From NCBI GenBank assembly GCA_913040875.1, contig CAJWHX010000107.1, forward strand, positions 1 through 9,271: DNA of 9,271 bases, written 5' to 3'. A program made the translations under genes and the position numbers. The DNA is from an uncultured Pseudomonadota bacterium (GTDB lineage: Bacteria; Myxococcota; UBA796). This document shows, piece after piece, positions 1 to 6,174 of the stretch (the stretch's first letter is position 1; each line of letters begins with the position of its first letter). The notes below the pieces were generated by a model, which was given only the letters and a program-made list of their open reading frames with translations, was not told the origin of the DNA and made no database searches.

Positions 1-828
1 ACTTATTTGGGTCGCAATAGGGTAATACTCCAGTTTCCAAACCCCAAGTAATAGCTCATTGATTCGGATCTCAATGGTTAAATTGGATGGGTCAACTCTT
101 CCGAAAATACTGTACCACTTCCCTTTGATTGCCGGGAGTTCTCCAGGACCACTAACCAATTGATGCGGTACGGTAGATCCAAATTTAATCGTATCTCCAG
201 CATTATGCATAGACAAATGTATGGGGGTGTCATTGTATCCTGAACGCTCTGACAAAAATCGAAAATAATGTGACTGTCTATCCCCTTCACTGCGATATCC
301 ATCCACAACGATCGTATACATTCTAGCATTCGGACAAGGATGCCTTAACCACAGGATATTCCAATCGGAGGTTTGCTTCCAAGCTGTATAACCATTGAAT
401 GTTGCGACACCTTGTGTGTTCCATGCACCATGTTGAATCCGTCCATGCTCCATAGTCTGATTCAGTAAAAGCCAAGGAAAGAAGTTTGATGCACAAATGT
501 ACAATTCTTTGTAAACCCAAATTTTACAGTGTGGATGCAGATACTTCTGTACTGTATGTGCACAGGCGATTGGATCTGCCGCACCCAATACGAAAAGGTT
601 CTCAAGTGAAGCCCACCGTTCAGGATTGCTACTACACCATCCTTCAAGAAGTTCTGGATACAAATCACCAAATCCCAAAGTTAGTTCACCACTAGATAGA
701 ATCGAGCAATTATCAAAAACTTCTGCATAATCGACAAAACTCTTTAAGAGCGACAACCCTTGAATACGATAGGCTTCATCTACATGTCCTAGTAAATCAC
801 GTAATTTATCAATGTGTTCTTGATTCAT
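1..828 (-). CDS. Unrecognised protein, 3' end cut by window edge
   Basis: An open frame of 276 codons runs from ATG at 828 to the left edge without a stop, so the true C-terminus lies outside. I do not recognise the family. The first ~40 residues (MNQEHIDKLRDLLGHVDEAY, then RIQGLSLLKSF) look helical and amphipathic. The middle (about residues 55-130) is rich in Trp, Cys and aromatics (LEGWCSSNPERWASLENLF). From about residue 150 the pattern alternates like a beta-rich domain (MYTIVVDGYRS, KWYSIFGRVDPSNLTIEIRI). No signal peptide or membrane segment is visible, so it is probably cytoplasmic. The start is supported by GGAGA at 835-839 with a 6-base spacer, located inside the end of the nucleotidyltransferase gene; the two coding regions overlap by 20 bases, which suggests co-translation in one operon. 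Coding status is well supported by the uninterrupted frame; function is unknown. Confidence 0.8.
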   Translation of the reverse strand, partial: MNQEHIDKLRDLLGHVDEAYRIQGLSLLKSFVDYAEVFDNCSILSSGELTLGFGDLYPELLEGWCSSNPERWASLENLFVLGAADPIACAHTVQKYLHPHCKIWVYKELYICASNFFPWLLLNQTMEHGRIQHGAWNTQGVATFNGYTAWKQTSDWNILWLRHPCPNARMYTIVVDGYRSEGDRQSHYFRFLSERSGYNDTPIHLSMHNAGDTIKFGSTVPHQLVSGPGELPAIKGKWYSIFGRVDPSNLTIEIRINELLLGVWKLEYYPIATQIS

Positions 829-1552
829 TTAGTTTCTCCAAGTCTACAAACAAACGATGTCGACGGATGTATTCTAACACGCCTATATCTAGCGTCGATT
901 GTAGCTGTTGAGTACAAGTTTCATCCATTTGCTGAAAGACACTTCGAACCTTAGTGGAAGAATAGAAGGCTTCAGGACTTTGATCGGGTTCTAAATACCG
1001 TACCAGTTCACCGATGCTCACACCGGGGATGACATCACCAACGCGTGGAACCACTACGAGACCCATCCGATCATGACCAAAGCCATACTCACAATTTCGA
1101 GCGTGATCGCTTCCGCATACATAAAAGACGACCATCTTTGGATCAACCTGCTGCACGCGCAAGAGTAAACTCTCAATCACCTCAGGATAGTCAGGCCAAT
1201 ACCCATGCTGTACAGATTCCCATCGTCCAACTTGAAGCCAAGGATGGTCTTGGAGAGCCAACTCTGCCATAGCGATACGATGAGTGGCTGAGACTACATC
1301 CAAGTCTCCCAAACGCCCCCGATTCTGTTTGTAATCCAAATACAAATCATGAGATGGAGACATAAAGCCGCACCAAACAGTCCACCCACGAGTCTCTAAA
1401 CCTTCTTTGGCACGACTCATCATGTGTACGTGTCCTTTGTGAATCGGATTCAGACCACCGGTCGTCAACAGCACACAGACTTTATCTTCGTTCGGATATT
1501 TTTCTGGTAGAGGCCATAAGCTAGAGGCCATAAGCTGTCTAAGCTCATTCAT
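809..1552 (-). CDS. NMNAT/NadD-type nucleotidyltransferase
   Basis: Predicted 247-residue HxGH-superfamily adenylyltransferase, expected to transfer AMP from ATP to nicotinate or nicotinamide mononucleotide in NAD synthesis. Seen: a Rossmann-type ATP site TTGGLNPIHKGH (about residues 30-41, HKGH being the HxGH signature), MSPSHDLYLDYKQ and SATHRIAMAELAL, which parallel the substrate-side segments of eukaryotic NMNATs, VCGSDHARNC, and the second ATP motif SSTKVRS at 198-204, followed by a YIRRHRLF tail typical of the family. The middle segments look more like eukaryotic NMNAT than standard bacterial NadD. The 5' end is uncertain: ATG at 1552 lies 5 bases after the lipoprotein stop, but AGGTG at 1555-1559 is only 2 bases away. 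A TTG at 1567 and an ATG at 1531 are in-frame alternatives. A 14-bp tandem duplication affects this region. Substrate specificity cannot be told; a non-housekeeping role is possible. Confidence 0.85.
   Translation of the reverse strand: MNELRQLMASSLWPLPEKYPNEDKVCVLLTTGGLNPIHKGHVHMMSRAKEGLETRGWTVWCGFMSPSHDLYLDYKQNRGRLGDLDVVSATHRIAMAELALQDHPWLQVGRWESVQHGYWPDYPEVIESLLLRVQQVDPKMVVFYVCGSDHARNCEYGFGHDRMGLVVVPRVGDVIPGVSIGELVRYLEPDQSPEAFYSSTKVRSVFQQMDETCTQQLQSTLDIGVLEYIRRHRLFVDLEKLNESRTH
835..839 (-). promoter_or_regulatory. Ribosome binding site of unrecognised gene
   Basis: GGAGA on the minus strand, 6 bases before ATG at 828, inside the final codons of the nucleotidyltransferase gene. It supports the 20-base overlapping start. 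Confidence 0.6.
1508..1535 (-). repeat. 14-bp perfect tandem duplication at the 5' end of a gene
   Basis: TAGAGGCCATAAGC (plus strand) occurs twice back to back, at 1508-1521 and 1522-1535. It lies in the first ~15 codons of the nucleotidyltransferase gene. Since 14 is not a multiple of three, gain or loss of one copy changes the reading frame and therefore which upstream start codon is productive. Confidence 0.9.
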
Positions 1553-1557
1553 TTCAC

Positions 1558-2112
1558 CTACTGACAAGCATCGGTGATGTGCACGGAGTATTCTGGCTCT
1601 GCGTCACTTGGTGCGACGACAACATGTACCATTTGCCCTTCGGCATCACAAACCGCATCGCATCCTCCAGAGGAGTCCTCGACCTGCATATGAAGGATAG
1701 CCGAATCGTCTACAGTGCACGCATCCGCGATCAGAAGACTGAACCCACAGGTGGACGATTCATACGCAGAACCAACCAAGACTTGCTCTGTACTCCAATC
1801 AAACGTCTCTCTACTAAAGCTATCTGCAACTCTTCCGAACCAGAACTCTCGAGCAAAGGCATCCCATTCTTCTTGAGTCGCAATCGTCAAGCCATCGGTT
1901 CCAGTTGGATCATTCAATCCGCCTCGCCCACTGTACAGCACCTCTAAGGAGTCTGTGATTCCTTCACAAGGGTTGTCGATCAAGGGTACGGAGGTCTCTG
2001 CTGTATCTGCTGGCTCCTCTGTAGACGTACTCGTATCTGTACTCGTATCTGTAGACTTTTCCCCGCAAGCGAGCACGGTCATTAAAATGACCCCAGACCA
2101 TATTTTCGGCAT
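1558..2112 (-). CDS. Secreted cysteine-rich lipoprotein
   Basis: A 184-residue predicted lipoprotein. Residues 1-15 form a short signal (MPKIWSGVILMTVLA) with a lipobox-like V-L-A before Cys16, which would be lipidated, anchoring the protein in a membrane outside the cytoplasm. Residues 20-45 are an Asp/Thr/Ser/Glu-rich linker (STDTSTDTST...), as is common after the lipid anchor in myxobacterial-type lipoproteins. The rest (about 46-184) is a compact domain with six further cysteines (49, 122, 132, 151, 155, 183), enough for three disulfides. The pattern EEWDAF...DWSTEQVLVG...CGFSLLI is loosely like the PrcB C-terminal fold, but I would not assign it. I chose ATG at 2112 over an upstream TTG at 2145 because GGAGAG at 2118-2123 sits 5 bases before it and the signal peptide then starts at residue 1. 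It is first gene of a unit behind an extended -10 promoter; function unknown. Confidence 0.85.
   Translation of the reverse strand: MPKIWSGVILMTVLACGEKSTDTSTDTSTSTEEPADTAETSVPLIDNPCEGITDSLEVLYSGRGGLNDPTGTDGLTIATQEEWDAFAREFWFGRVADSFSRETFDWSTEQVLVGSAYESSTCGFSLLIADACTVDDSAILHMQVEDSSGGCDAVCDAEGQMVHVVVAPSDAEPEYSVHITDACQ
2027..2050 (-). repeat. 12-bp tandem repeat in lipoprotein linker
   Basis: GTACTCGTATCT (plus strand) occurs twice in tandem at 2027-2038 and 2039-2050, and GTAGAC flanks the array on both sides (2021-2026 and 2051-2056). It encodes part of the Asp-Thr-Ser linker behind the lipidated cysteine. The unit is a multiple of three, so copy changes would lengthen or shorten the linker without a frameshift. 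Confidence 0.85.
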
Positions 2113-2117
2113 CGCAA

Positions 2118-2123
2118 CTCTCC
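2118..2123 (-). promoter_or_regulatory. Ribosome binding site of lipoprotein gene
   Basis: GGAGAG on the minus strand, 5 bases before ATG at 2112. It decides that start over the in-frame TTG at 2145, and it makes the signal peptide begin at residue 1. Confidence 0.75.
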
Positions 2124-2144
2124 AATTTGTAGTGTGATGAGTCA

Positions 2145-2153
2145 ATTATATCA
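2145..2153 (-). promoter_or_regulatory. Extended -10 promoter for the lipoprotein unit
   Basis: On the minus strand the gap between the CpXC gene and the lipoprotein contains TGATATAAT, a perfect TATAAT with the TGn extension of extended -10 promoters. No good -35 sits at 16-18 bases; the nearest TTGCCA is 20 bases upstream, which fits an extended -10 promoter that depends little on -35. Initiation about 7 bases downstream would give a leader of roughly 25 bases including the GGAGAG site. This suggests that the lipoprotein, nucleotidyltransferase and following gene can be transcribed independently of the metallopeptidase unit. Confidence 0.6.
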
Positions 2154-2186
2154 TTGCGTCCAAAATATTGTGGCAAACTTTAAGGA

Positions 2187-2888
2187 TTACAAAATAGATG
2201 CGTCCACCAACCATTGTCGTCTTGCCCAAGGATTGTGCTCCAACAACATATGGGCATCGCGATGCCATGCTTCCATCTGATGATGAAAGACCGTAACGGT
2301 ATCAATGGGGTCTGACACGGTGAGCGTACGCTGGTTATCCGACTGAGCATTCGAGGCAGAGTGGTGTTCGAAGAGTCCAAAGTGCAAATCTTGTTCATGA
2401 ATCGAAAGAAGACGCAACGAATACTGTCGCACATCCAACTCCGCAGCCTCCAAAATAATTCTCTTACCAATTTCTACAATTCGGTCATCCAATTCAGCAT
2501 CCCACAACAAGAGTTTCTCTCGCAAAGCTTGGAGACCAAAAACAATGCGGGTTACCATATTCCCGCCCATTTCTCGAGCAGTCGGATCACCCATCATAAA
2601 GGCACGATCAAAAGCCTGTTGATGAATGGACAACCGAGAAGACCACCCTCGTGTATCAGGTGATTCTACGCCAATGTACTGCTTGCGTTCAAAATCGGTG
2701 TATATACTCTGTTTCTCCACTTGATTCACAAAGCCGCACACCGAACATGTGTACTGTTGGAAATCCTCACGAAGGATAGAATCTCGGACTTTTGGAAGCC
2801 TTGTAATGTGCATCCCAATCAACATGTGTTGGGTCATTGCAATCCCACACTGTAAGCATGAAAATGTCACTGACTCATACGTACTCAC
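2187..2888 (-). CDS. CpXC-domain zinc-ribbon protein
   Basis: A 233-residue predicted cytoplasmic protein with no signal peptide. Two cysteine pairs, C11-x2-C14 (FSCLQCG) and C48-x2-C51 (YTCSVCG), would bind one zinc ion. The segment after the second pair (VNQVEKQSIYTDFERKQYIGV) matches the style of the bacterial CpXC family, as does the helical part around residues 110-150 (TRIVFGLQALREKLLLWDAELDD). The family has no established biochemical role. The C-terminal ~70 residues are His- and Trp-rich (FHHQMEAWHRDAHMLLEH) and less familiar. The start is GTG at 2888, backed by TGAGG at 2897-2901 with an 8-base spacer. It begins 23 bases after the metallopeptidase stop, so the two are probably one transcript; an adaptor, regulator or inhibitor role toward the peptidase is a guess from position only. 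Confidence 0.85.
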   Translation of the reverse strand: MSTYESVTFSCLQCGIAMTQHMLIGMHITRLPKVRDSILREDFQQYTCSVCGFVNQVEKQSIYTDFERKQYIGVESPDTRGWSSRLSIHQQAFDRAFMMGDPTAREMGGNMVTRIVFGLQALREKLLLWDAELDDRIVEIGKRIILEAAELDVRQYSLRLLSIHEQDLHFGLFEHHSASNAQSDNQRTLTVSDPIDTVTVFHHQMEAWHRDAHMLLEHNPWARRQWLVDASIL

Positions 2889-2896
2889 GATTTTGG

Positions 2897-2901
2897 CCTC
2901 A
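2897..2901 (-). promoter_or_regulatory. Ribosome binding site for GTG start of CpXC gene
   Basis: TGAGG on the minus strand, 8 bases before GTG at 2888. It supports the non-ATG start; the ATG overlapping this site opens a frame that stops after five codons and is not the start. Confidence 0.6.
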
Positions 2902-2911
2902 TGATTCTAGT

Positions 2912-4492
2912 TTATGGTGTACCCGGCATTCCTGTTGGCTTGGGTGGTTCTTTTGTATTCCCTTTGCCTTTCCCTTTTCCCTTCTCGCCGCCTTTCTTTT
3001 TGTATGGTTGAACATCCAATAAGTTTTTGTAAAAGAAGTTTTGAACCTTCTTTGAAAGATTTCCGCCCCATTTCTCTGGGTTTACGTACCCTGCCGGATC
3101 GGCAAAGAATTCTGCATAACAGTTGGCAAAGAACTCCTTTGGAGACATCGCTGTATAGCTTTCCCCAGTTGCTGTCACAGTGGCTTCAACCTCAGGACTG
3201 ATGCGATTGCAGGTTTGGTAGTAGTGGTTTAAAAAATACTTCCCTTTCTTTCCTTTCCCCCAGTTATTCATGTTGTCCCACCAATTCTCTGTAGATTGCT
3301 CAACAGCAACTTTCACTCCATTGGATAAAGCATGCCAAGCCGGTAAATACTCAGGAGAAAATGTGGACGTGACGTCATCCCGTGAGGGAGCAAAGGAATC
3401 ACTTCCTTGATAGGAGATTATCTGGTCGATGACTACTTGAATGGTTTCCGCGTCGAACTCTCGTTGGGTACCATTCCCATCTGTCCAGGTCGCTTCATGC
3501 CCGCCCAATTCTTTGATCCACTGATAATACGCATCATGGGTCTGTTCAAACTCAACAAAACCAACCTGCGCTAGCCATGCGTCAATCTCCGCAGATCTTT
3601 GATGATGCACAGCATGACCGACCTCATGACGAATCGTATGTGTCATGTTATCCACGTTTTGTTGAAAAATGAAGTCATTCAAATCCACACCGATAGCGAT
3701 AACATCATGAGATGAACTATAGTAACCTCCGCCTCCCTGATCCAACGCAATCGTCTCGTCGATTCTCTCATTGTTCGCCACATCACTTTCCGGAAGAACC
3801 TCCAACTGATCCCAAAGGTGAACGACCTTCGACATCTGCCAGTCTGCATCATCTTGATAATATTCATGCTGATCAGAATCATGATTCAAACTATGATTGA
3901 ATCGCATTTCATAGGCTGTTTGCACATCGGTAAATTGCATCCCTTCAAGAGTCCTTCGGATACCTGACCGTATAGAATCCACCTTGGACTTCTTTTCCGG
4001 TAACGCCTCTAGAGATTCAGAGAAGTGACTCCCCGCTTCTTGTGGAAAACGCTCAACAACATCATCACTGAGTGTTGAACTGTTCAATTTCTTAAACAAC
4101 TGTGCCGGTTTGGAAAATGGCTTTACCTCAAATGCTGCATCTAGCCATTCTGGACGGTCAAACAGTTCCTCAAACAGCGCATCTGTCATACCCAACTCTT
4201 TAATTCGAGATTTCACTTGTACTACGGGATCGGTCTGTCCTCCAGTATCTATATCACCATTTGAGTTGGCATTGTTTCCTTTGGAGTTCTTCTTGCCACT
4301 ACCACTCTTTTTTGAACCACCTTTACTGGGTGAGAGAGTGTCACCCACCGTTCCAGAGTTCCAAGACCAACCAGGTTGGTCTGTCGTCTGTTGTCGTTGC
4401 TGTTGAAGTGTGTTCTCCACATGAGTTTGGTCTACATGAGTTTCACTATCGTGTTCATTCGCAACACTGACCTGCTTTCGATTCGATTTCAC
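2912..4492 (-). CDS. HExxH zinc metallopeptidase with Gly/Lys-rich segments
   Basis: A 526-residue protein with no Sec signal. Residues 1-50 are polar and Gln/His-rich; 56-80 are a Gly/Ser/Lys/Asn linker (SPSKGGSKKSGSGKKNSKG). A mostly helical region (about 90-240) precedes the catalytic domain. H289-E290-x2-H293 (TIRHEVGHAVHHQ) provides two zinc ligands and the catalytic Glu. Further on, SPKEFFANCYAEFFADP (450-466) carries Glu453 and Glu461, either of which could be the third ligand, as in gluzincins; the EFFAxxxAEFF style recalls the anthrax-lethal-factor-like (ATLF) domain, though this is pattern resemblance only. The C-terminus (497-526) is low complexity, KKKGGEKGKGKGKG then Pro-rich. 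Start GTG at 4492 is supported by AAGGAG at 4497-4502. Absence of a signal and the flexible basic ends suit a cytoplasmic enzyme or an effector exported by a dedicated system; its substrate is unknown. Confidence 0.85.
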   Translation of the reverse strand: MKSNRKQVSVANEHDSETHVDQTHVENTLQQQRQQTTDQPGWSWNSGTVGDTLSPSKGGSKKSGSGKKNSKGNNANSNGDIDTGGQTDPVVQVKSRIKELGMTDALFEELFDRPEWLDAAFEVKPFSKPAQLFKKLNSSTLSDDVVERFPQEAGSHFSESLEALPEKKSKVDSIRSGIRRTLEGMQFTDVQTAYEMRFNHSLNHDSDQHEYYQDDADWQMSKVVHLWDQLEVLPESDVANNERIDETIALDQGGGGYYSSSHDVIAIGVDLNDFIFQQNVDNMTHTIRHEVGHAVHHQRSAEIDAWLAQVGFVEFEQTHDAYYQWIKELGGHEATWTDGNGTQREFDAETIQVVIDQIISYQGSDSFAPSRDDVTSTFSPEYLPAWHALSNGVKVAVEQSTENWWDNMNNWGKGKKGKYFLNHYYQTCNRISPEVEATVTATGESYTAMSPKEFFANCYAEFFADPAGYVNPEKWGGNLSKKVQNFFYKNLLDVQPYKKKGGEKGKGKGKGNTKEPPKPTGMPGTP

Positions 4493-4496
4493 TGTA

Positions 4497-4502
4497 CTCC
4501 TT
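4497..4502 (-). promoter_or_regulatory. Ribosome binding site for GTG start of metallopeptidase
   Basis: AAGGAG on the minus strand, 4 bases before GTG at 4492, the strongest Shine-Dalgarno match in the window. There is no in-frame ATG until residue 103, so it decides the start. The 117-base gap upstream (4493-4609) is AT-rich, and I see no convincing promoter or terminator hairpin in it; TATGCT and TATAAA near 4530-4540 are weak -10 candidates without a -35. Confidence 0.7.
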
Positions 4503-4609
4503 GCACAATTGTTATCTTTAACAGACTAGCATATTTATATGGGCATCTTAGGAAATATTAGGTATCATGACACCCAATCGCCCTTGTCACTTCATATAAA
4601 ACCAGCGAA

Positions 4610-5995
4610 TCAATCGGTCAACGACGTCAATGCTTCATCCAATCGTTGAATGGCATTTCGAGTATACTCTGGAGCATTGGCATAAGAGAAGCGAATAAAA
4701 TGTGGCTGATGAAAGAAGGCACCTGGAATAATTGCCAGCCCCCACTTCTGAGCCAAATAACTCTTGAGTTGCTTCACAGTGTCAATCCGTCCAATGTGCT
4801 CCCCAGAAATGGTGTCGACAAACTGATACGCTTCCGGAATATCACGATTGAGCCACGGCCAAATGTTGATGAAGGTATAATAGCCTTGACCAATGATAAA
4901 TTTGAATCCTCGAGCCGTCAACTCTTCGCGCACGATGGCTCTGGATCGGGCTGTCGGTTCAACAACCCTCTTCACCCATGGGTGCTCAGTGGGATTTGCT
5001 TGCCCATAGACTTCGAGTGCAGCTGCTTCTCCAAGCGCATTTGGAAGCACCGAATGGGTTGCCAGTCCTTTGAGTTTCTGCATGTGGTCCGAATTGCCAA
5101 AGACCATGTGGCAGTTCCGTAAGTTACTCCCTCCCACTGATTTTGTTAGACCATCCAAAATGAATACGGCATTGCGCTCTTCTTCCGTCAATGACTCAAA
5201 AAGCCCATTCACATCGTACAATTCAACACCAAGATCAGTGACCGATTGATACATGAAATCTAGCAATACAAACTCAATACCACTGGCAACAGCATGCTGA
5301 ACCAAATGTCTAATGGCATCGATTTCCAAGTAGTTCCCTGTTGGATTGTCCGGTGTTGTAATGACCAACGCCACGACTGGTTTACCAGACTCCCGTCCCA
5401 ATCGAATACTGGCGTCGATCCCTTCTGGAGTCACTTGGAAGCTCACATTTGAAGAACTCGGAGCCAAAATGGTGTTGAGACAATTGATGTAGGTCCCCTG
5501 CATGTATGAGCCCCAAGGTGCTGCTGAAACGACCACAGACCCACCGGTTTGACCGGAGGCCTGCTGAATCAGTTGATACCACTTTTGGAGCAGGTCTCGT
5601 CCCCCATCACCCAATATGATGTTGTCTGTAGTTAGAGACTCCAAAGCATAATAATTCCGCAAAATGGCTTCCCGAATATCATCTCGCCCAGTTGGGTCAC
5701 CATATTTGGTAGAGCCTTCCTCCGGAAGATACCGAATTAGTGCATCCGCCAATTCTCTTGGGGGAATCCCACCCAACGTGAGTCCACCATCTCCTTGAGA
5801 GGCATTGTAGATTGGCGTATCTGGATTTTGGGCCGCAAAGGTTTTCAGTTCCTCTTTGATCAGAAACATCTTCGACGGCATGATGACTCGTTTGTTCAGC
5901 GGCGTAGAAGGGATTTGAGAGTCAGGTTGATCATAAAATACAGGAGTCGATTCAGATGGTTGTTCAGCATAGTAAAGGGTCATCATTGTATCCAT
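4610..5995 (-). CDS. Fold-type I PLP-dependent aminotransferase (class I/II)
   Basis: A 461-residue aminotransferase-like enzyme, expected to move an amino group between an amino acid and a 2-oxo acid using pyridoxal phosphate in the cytoplasm. Seen: NASQGDGG and STKYGDPTGRDDIREAI in the substrate/cofactor region, ILGDGGRDLLQ at the phosphate-binding loop, TTPDNPTGN (Asn217-Pro-Thr-Gly220), LLDFMYQ with Asp246 and Tyr249 for the PLP ring, DGLTKSVGGSNLR with Lys285 as the Schiff-base lysine, and IRFSYA with Arg435 for the substrate carboxylate. All key residues are present, so it should be active. It is longer than the usual ~390-400 residues, mainly because of an N-terminal extension of about 40 residues rich in Pro, Ser and acidic residues. 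The start at 5995 (ATG) has no Shine-Dalgarno; the upstream sequence is T-rich, so a short or absent leader is possible. Substrate not determinable; it does not resemble the usual AspC or HisC proteins. Confidence 0.9.
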   Translation of the reverse strand: MDTMMTLYYAEQPSESTPVFYDQPDSQIPSTPLNKRVIMPSKMFLIKEELKTFAAQNPDTPIYNASQGDGGLTLGGIPPRELADALIRYLPEEGSTKYGDPTGRDDIREAILRNYYALESLTTDNIILGDGGRDLLQKWYQLIQQASGQTGGSVVVSAAPWGSYMQGTYINCLNTILAPSSSNVSFQVTPEGIDASIRLGRESGKPVVALVITTPDNPTGNYLEIDAIRHLVQHAVASGIEFVLLDFMYQSVTDLGVELYDVNGLFESLTEEERNAVFILDGLTKSVGGSNLRNCHMVFGNSDHMQKLKGLATHSVLPNALGEAAALEVYGQANPTEHPWVKRVVEPTARSRAIVREELTARGFKFIIGQGYYTFINIWPWLNRDIPEAYQFVDTISGEHIGRIDTVKQLKSYLAQKWGLAIIPGAFFHQPHFIRFSYANAPEYTRNAIQRLDEALTSLTD

Positions 5996-6077
5996 GACAA
6001 AAAATTTTAGTATGCATAACAGTTACTATAAATAAAGCATAAATCAAATCTGTAGGGGAGACTTTATCGTGACATTC

Positions 6078-6097
6078 GTGCCTTACAACATCGGCAC
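6078..6097 (-). other. Alternative hairpin competing with the larger stem
   Basis: GTGCC (6078-6082) can pair with GGCAC (6093-6097) across a 10-base loop. The second arm is the same sequence that closes the larger hairpin at 6093-6124, so the two structures exclude each other in RNA. The stem is only 5 bp, so this is a weak call. Confidence 0.35.
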
Positions 6098-6124
6098 ATA
6101 GAAATTATCGGTTTCTGATGTGCC
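6093..6124 (-). other. 12-bp imperfect hairpin between two genes
   Basis: Arms GGCACATAGAAA (6093-6104) and TTTCTgATGTGCC (6112-6124) pair over 12 bp with one bulged base (6117) and a 7-base loop. It begins about 50 bases after the TMTC-like gene's stop and ends about 100 bases before the aminotransferase start. Neither strand has a run of T after it, so it is not a standard intrinsic terminator. It could protect the 3' end of the upstream transcript, act in a leader of the aminotransferase mRNA, or be a DNA site. Confidence 0.6.
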
Positions 6125-6153
6125 ATCGATACACTCTGTACATGTGTACTCTG

Positions 6154-6165
6154 CATGATATCATG
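6154..6165. promoter_or_regulatory. Perfect 12-bp palindrome after a stop codon
   Basis: CATGATATCATG is an exact palindrome 9 bases downstream of the stop of the TMTC-like gene. It could be an operator half-site pair or a chance AT-rich palindrome. Nearby GTACATGTGTAC (6138-6149) has two 4-bp self-complementary ends, but I would not call it. Confidence 0.3.
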
Positions 6166-6174
6166 ACTCGTAAT

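Noticed and set aside
78..671. Three short minus-strand open frames
   Set aside because: They are out of frame with the continuous 276-codon frame 1-828, which has a proper SD and explains the region.
2912..4492. eCIS-type DUF4157 peptidase
   Set aside because: The HExxH context and the downstream EFFAxxxAEFF segment fit better with an ATLF-like gluzincin pattern, and no contractile-system genes are in the window.
4561..4612. Possible terminator after the aminotransferase
   Set aside because: Only a 5-bp TGACA/TGTCA stem with an 11-base loop and no T-tract could be found.
4646..5122. Plus-strand open frame of 158 codons
   Set aside because: Antisense to the aminotransferase over its conserved PLP-lysine half; no SD and no recognisable motif.
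5996..6174. Riboswitch in front of the aminotransferase
   Set aside because: The hairpins match no riboswitch class I know; structure alone does not justify the name.
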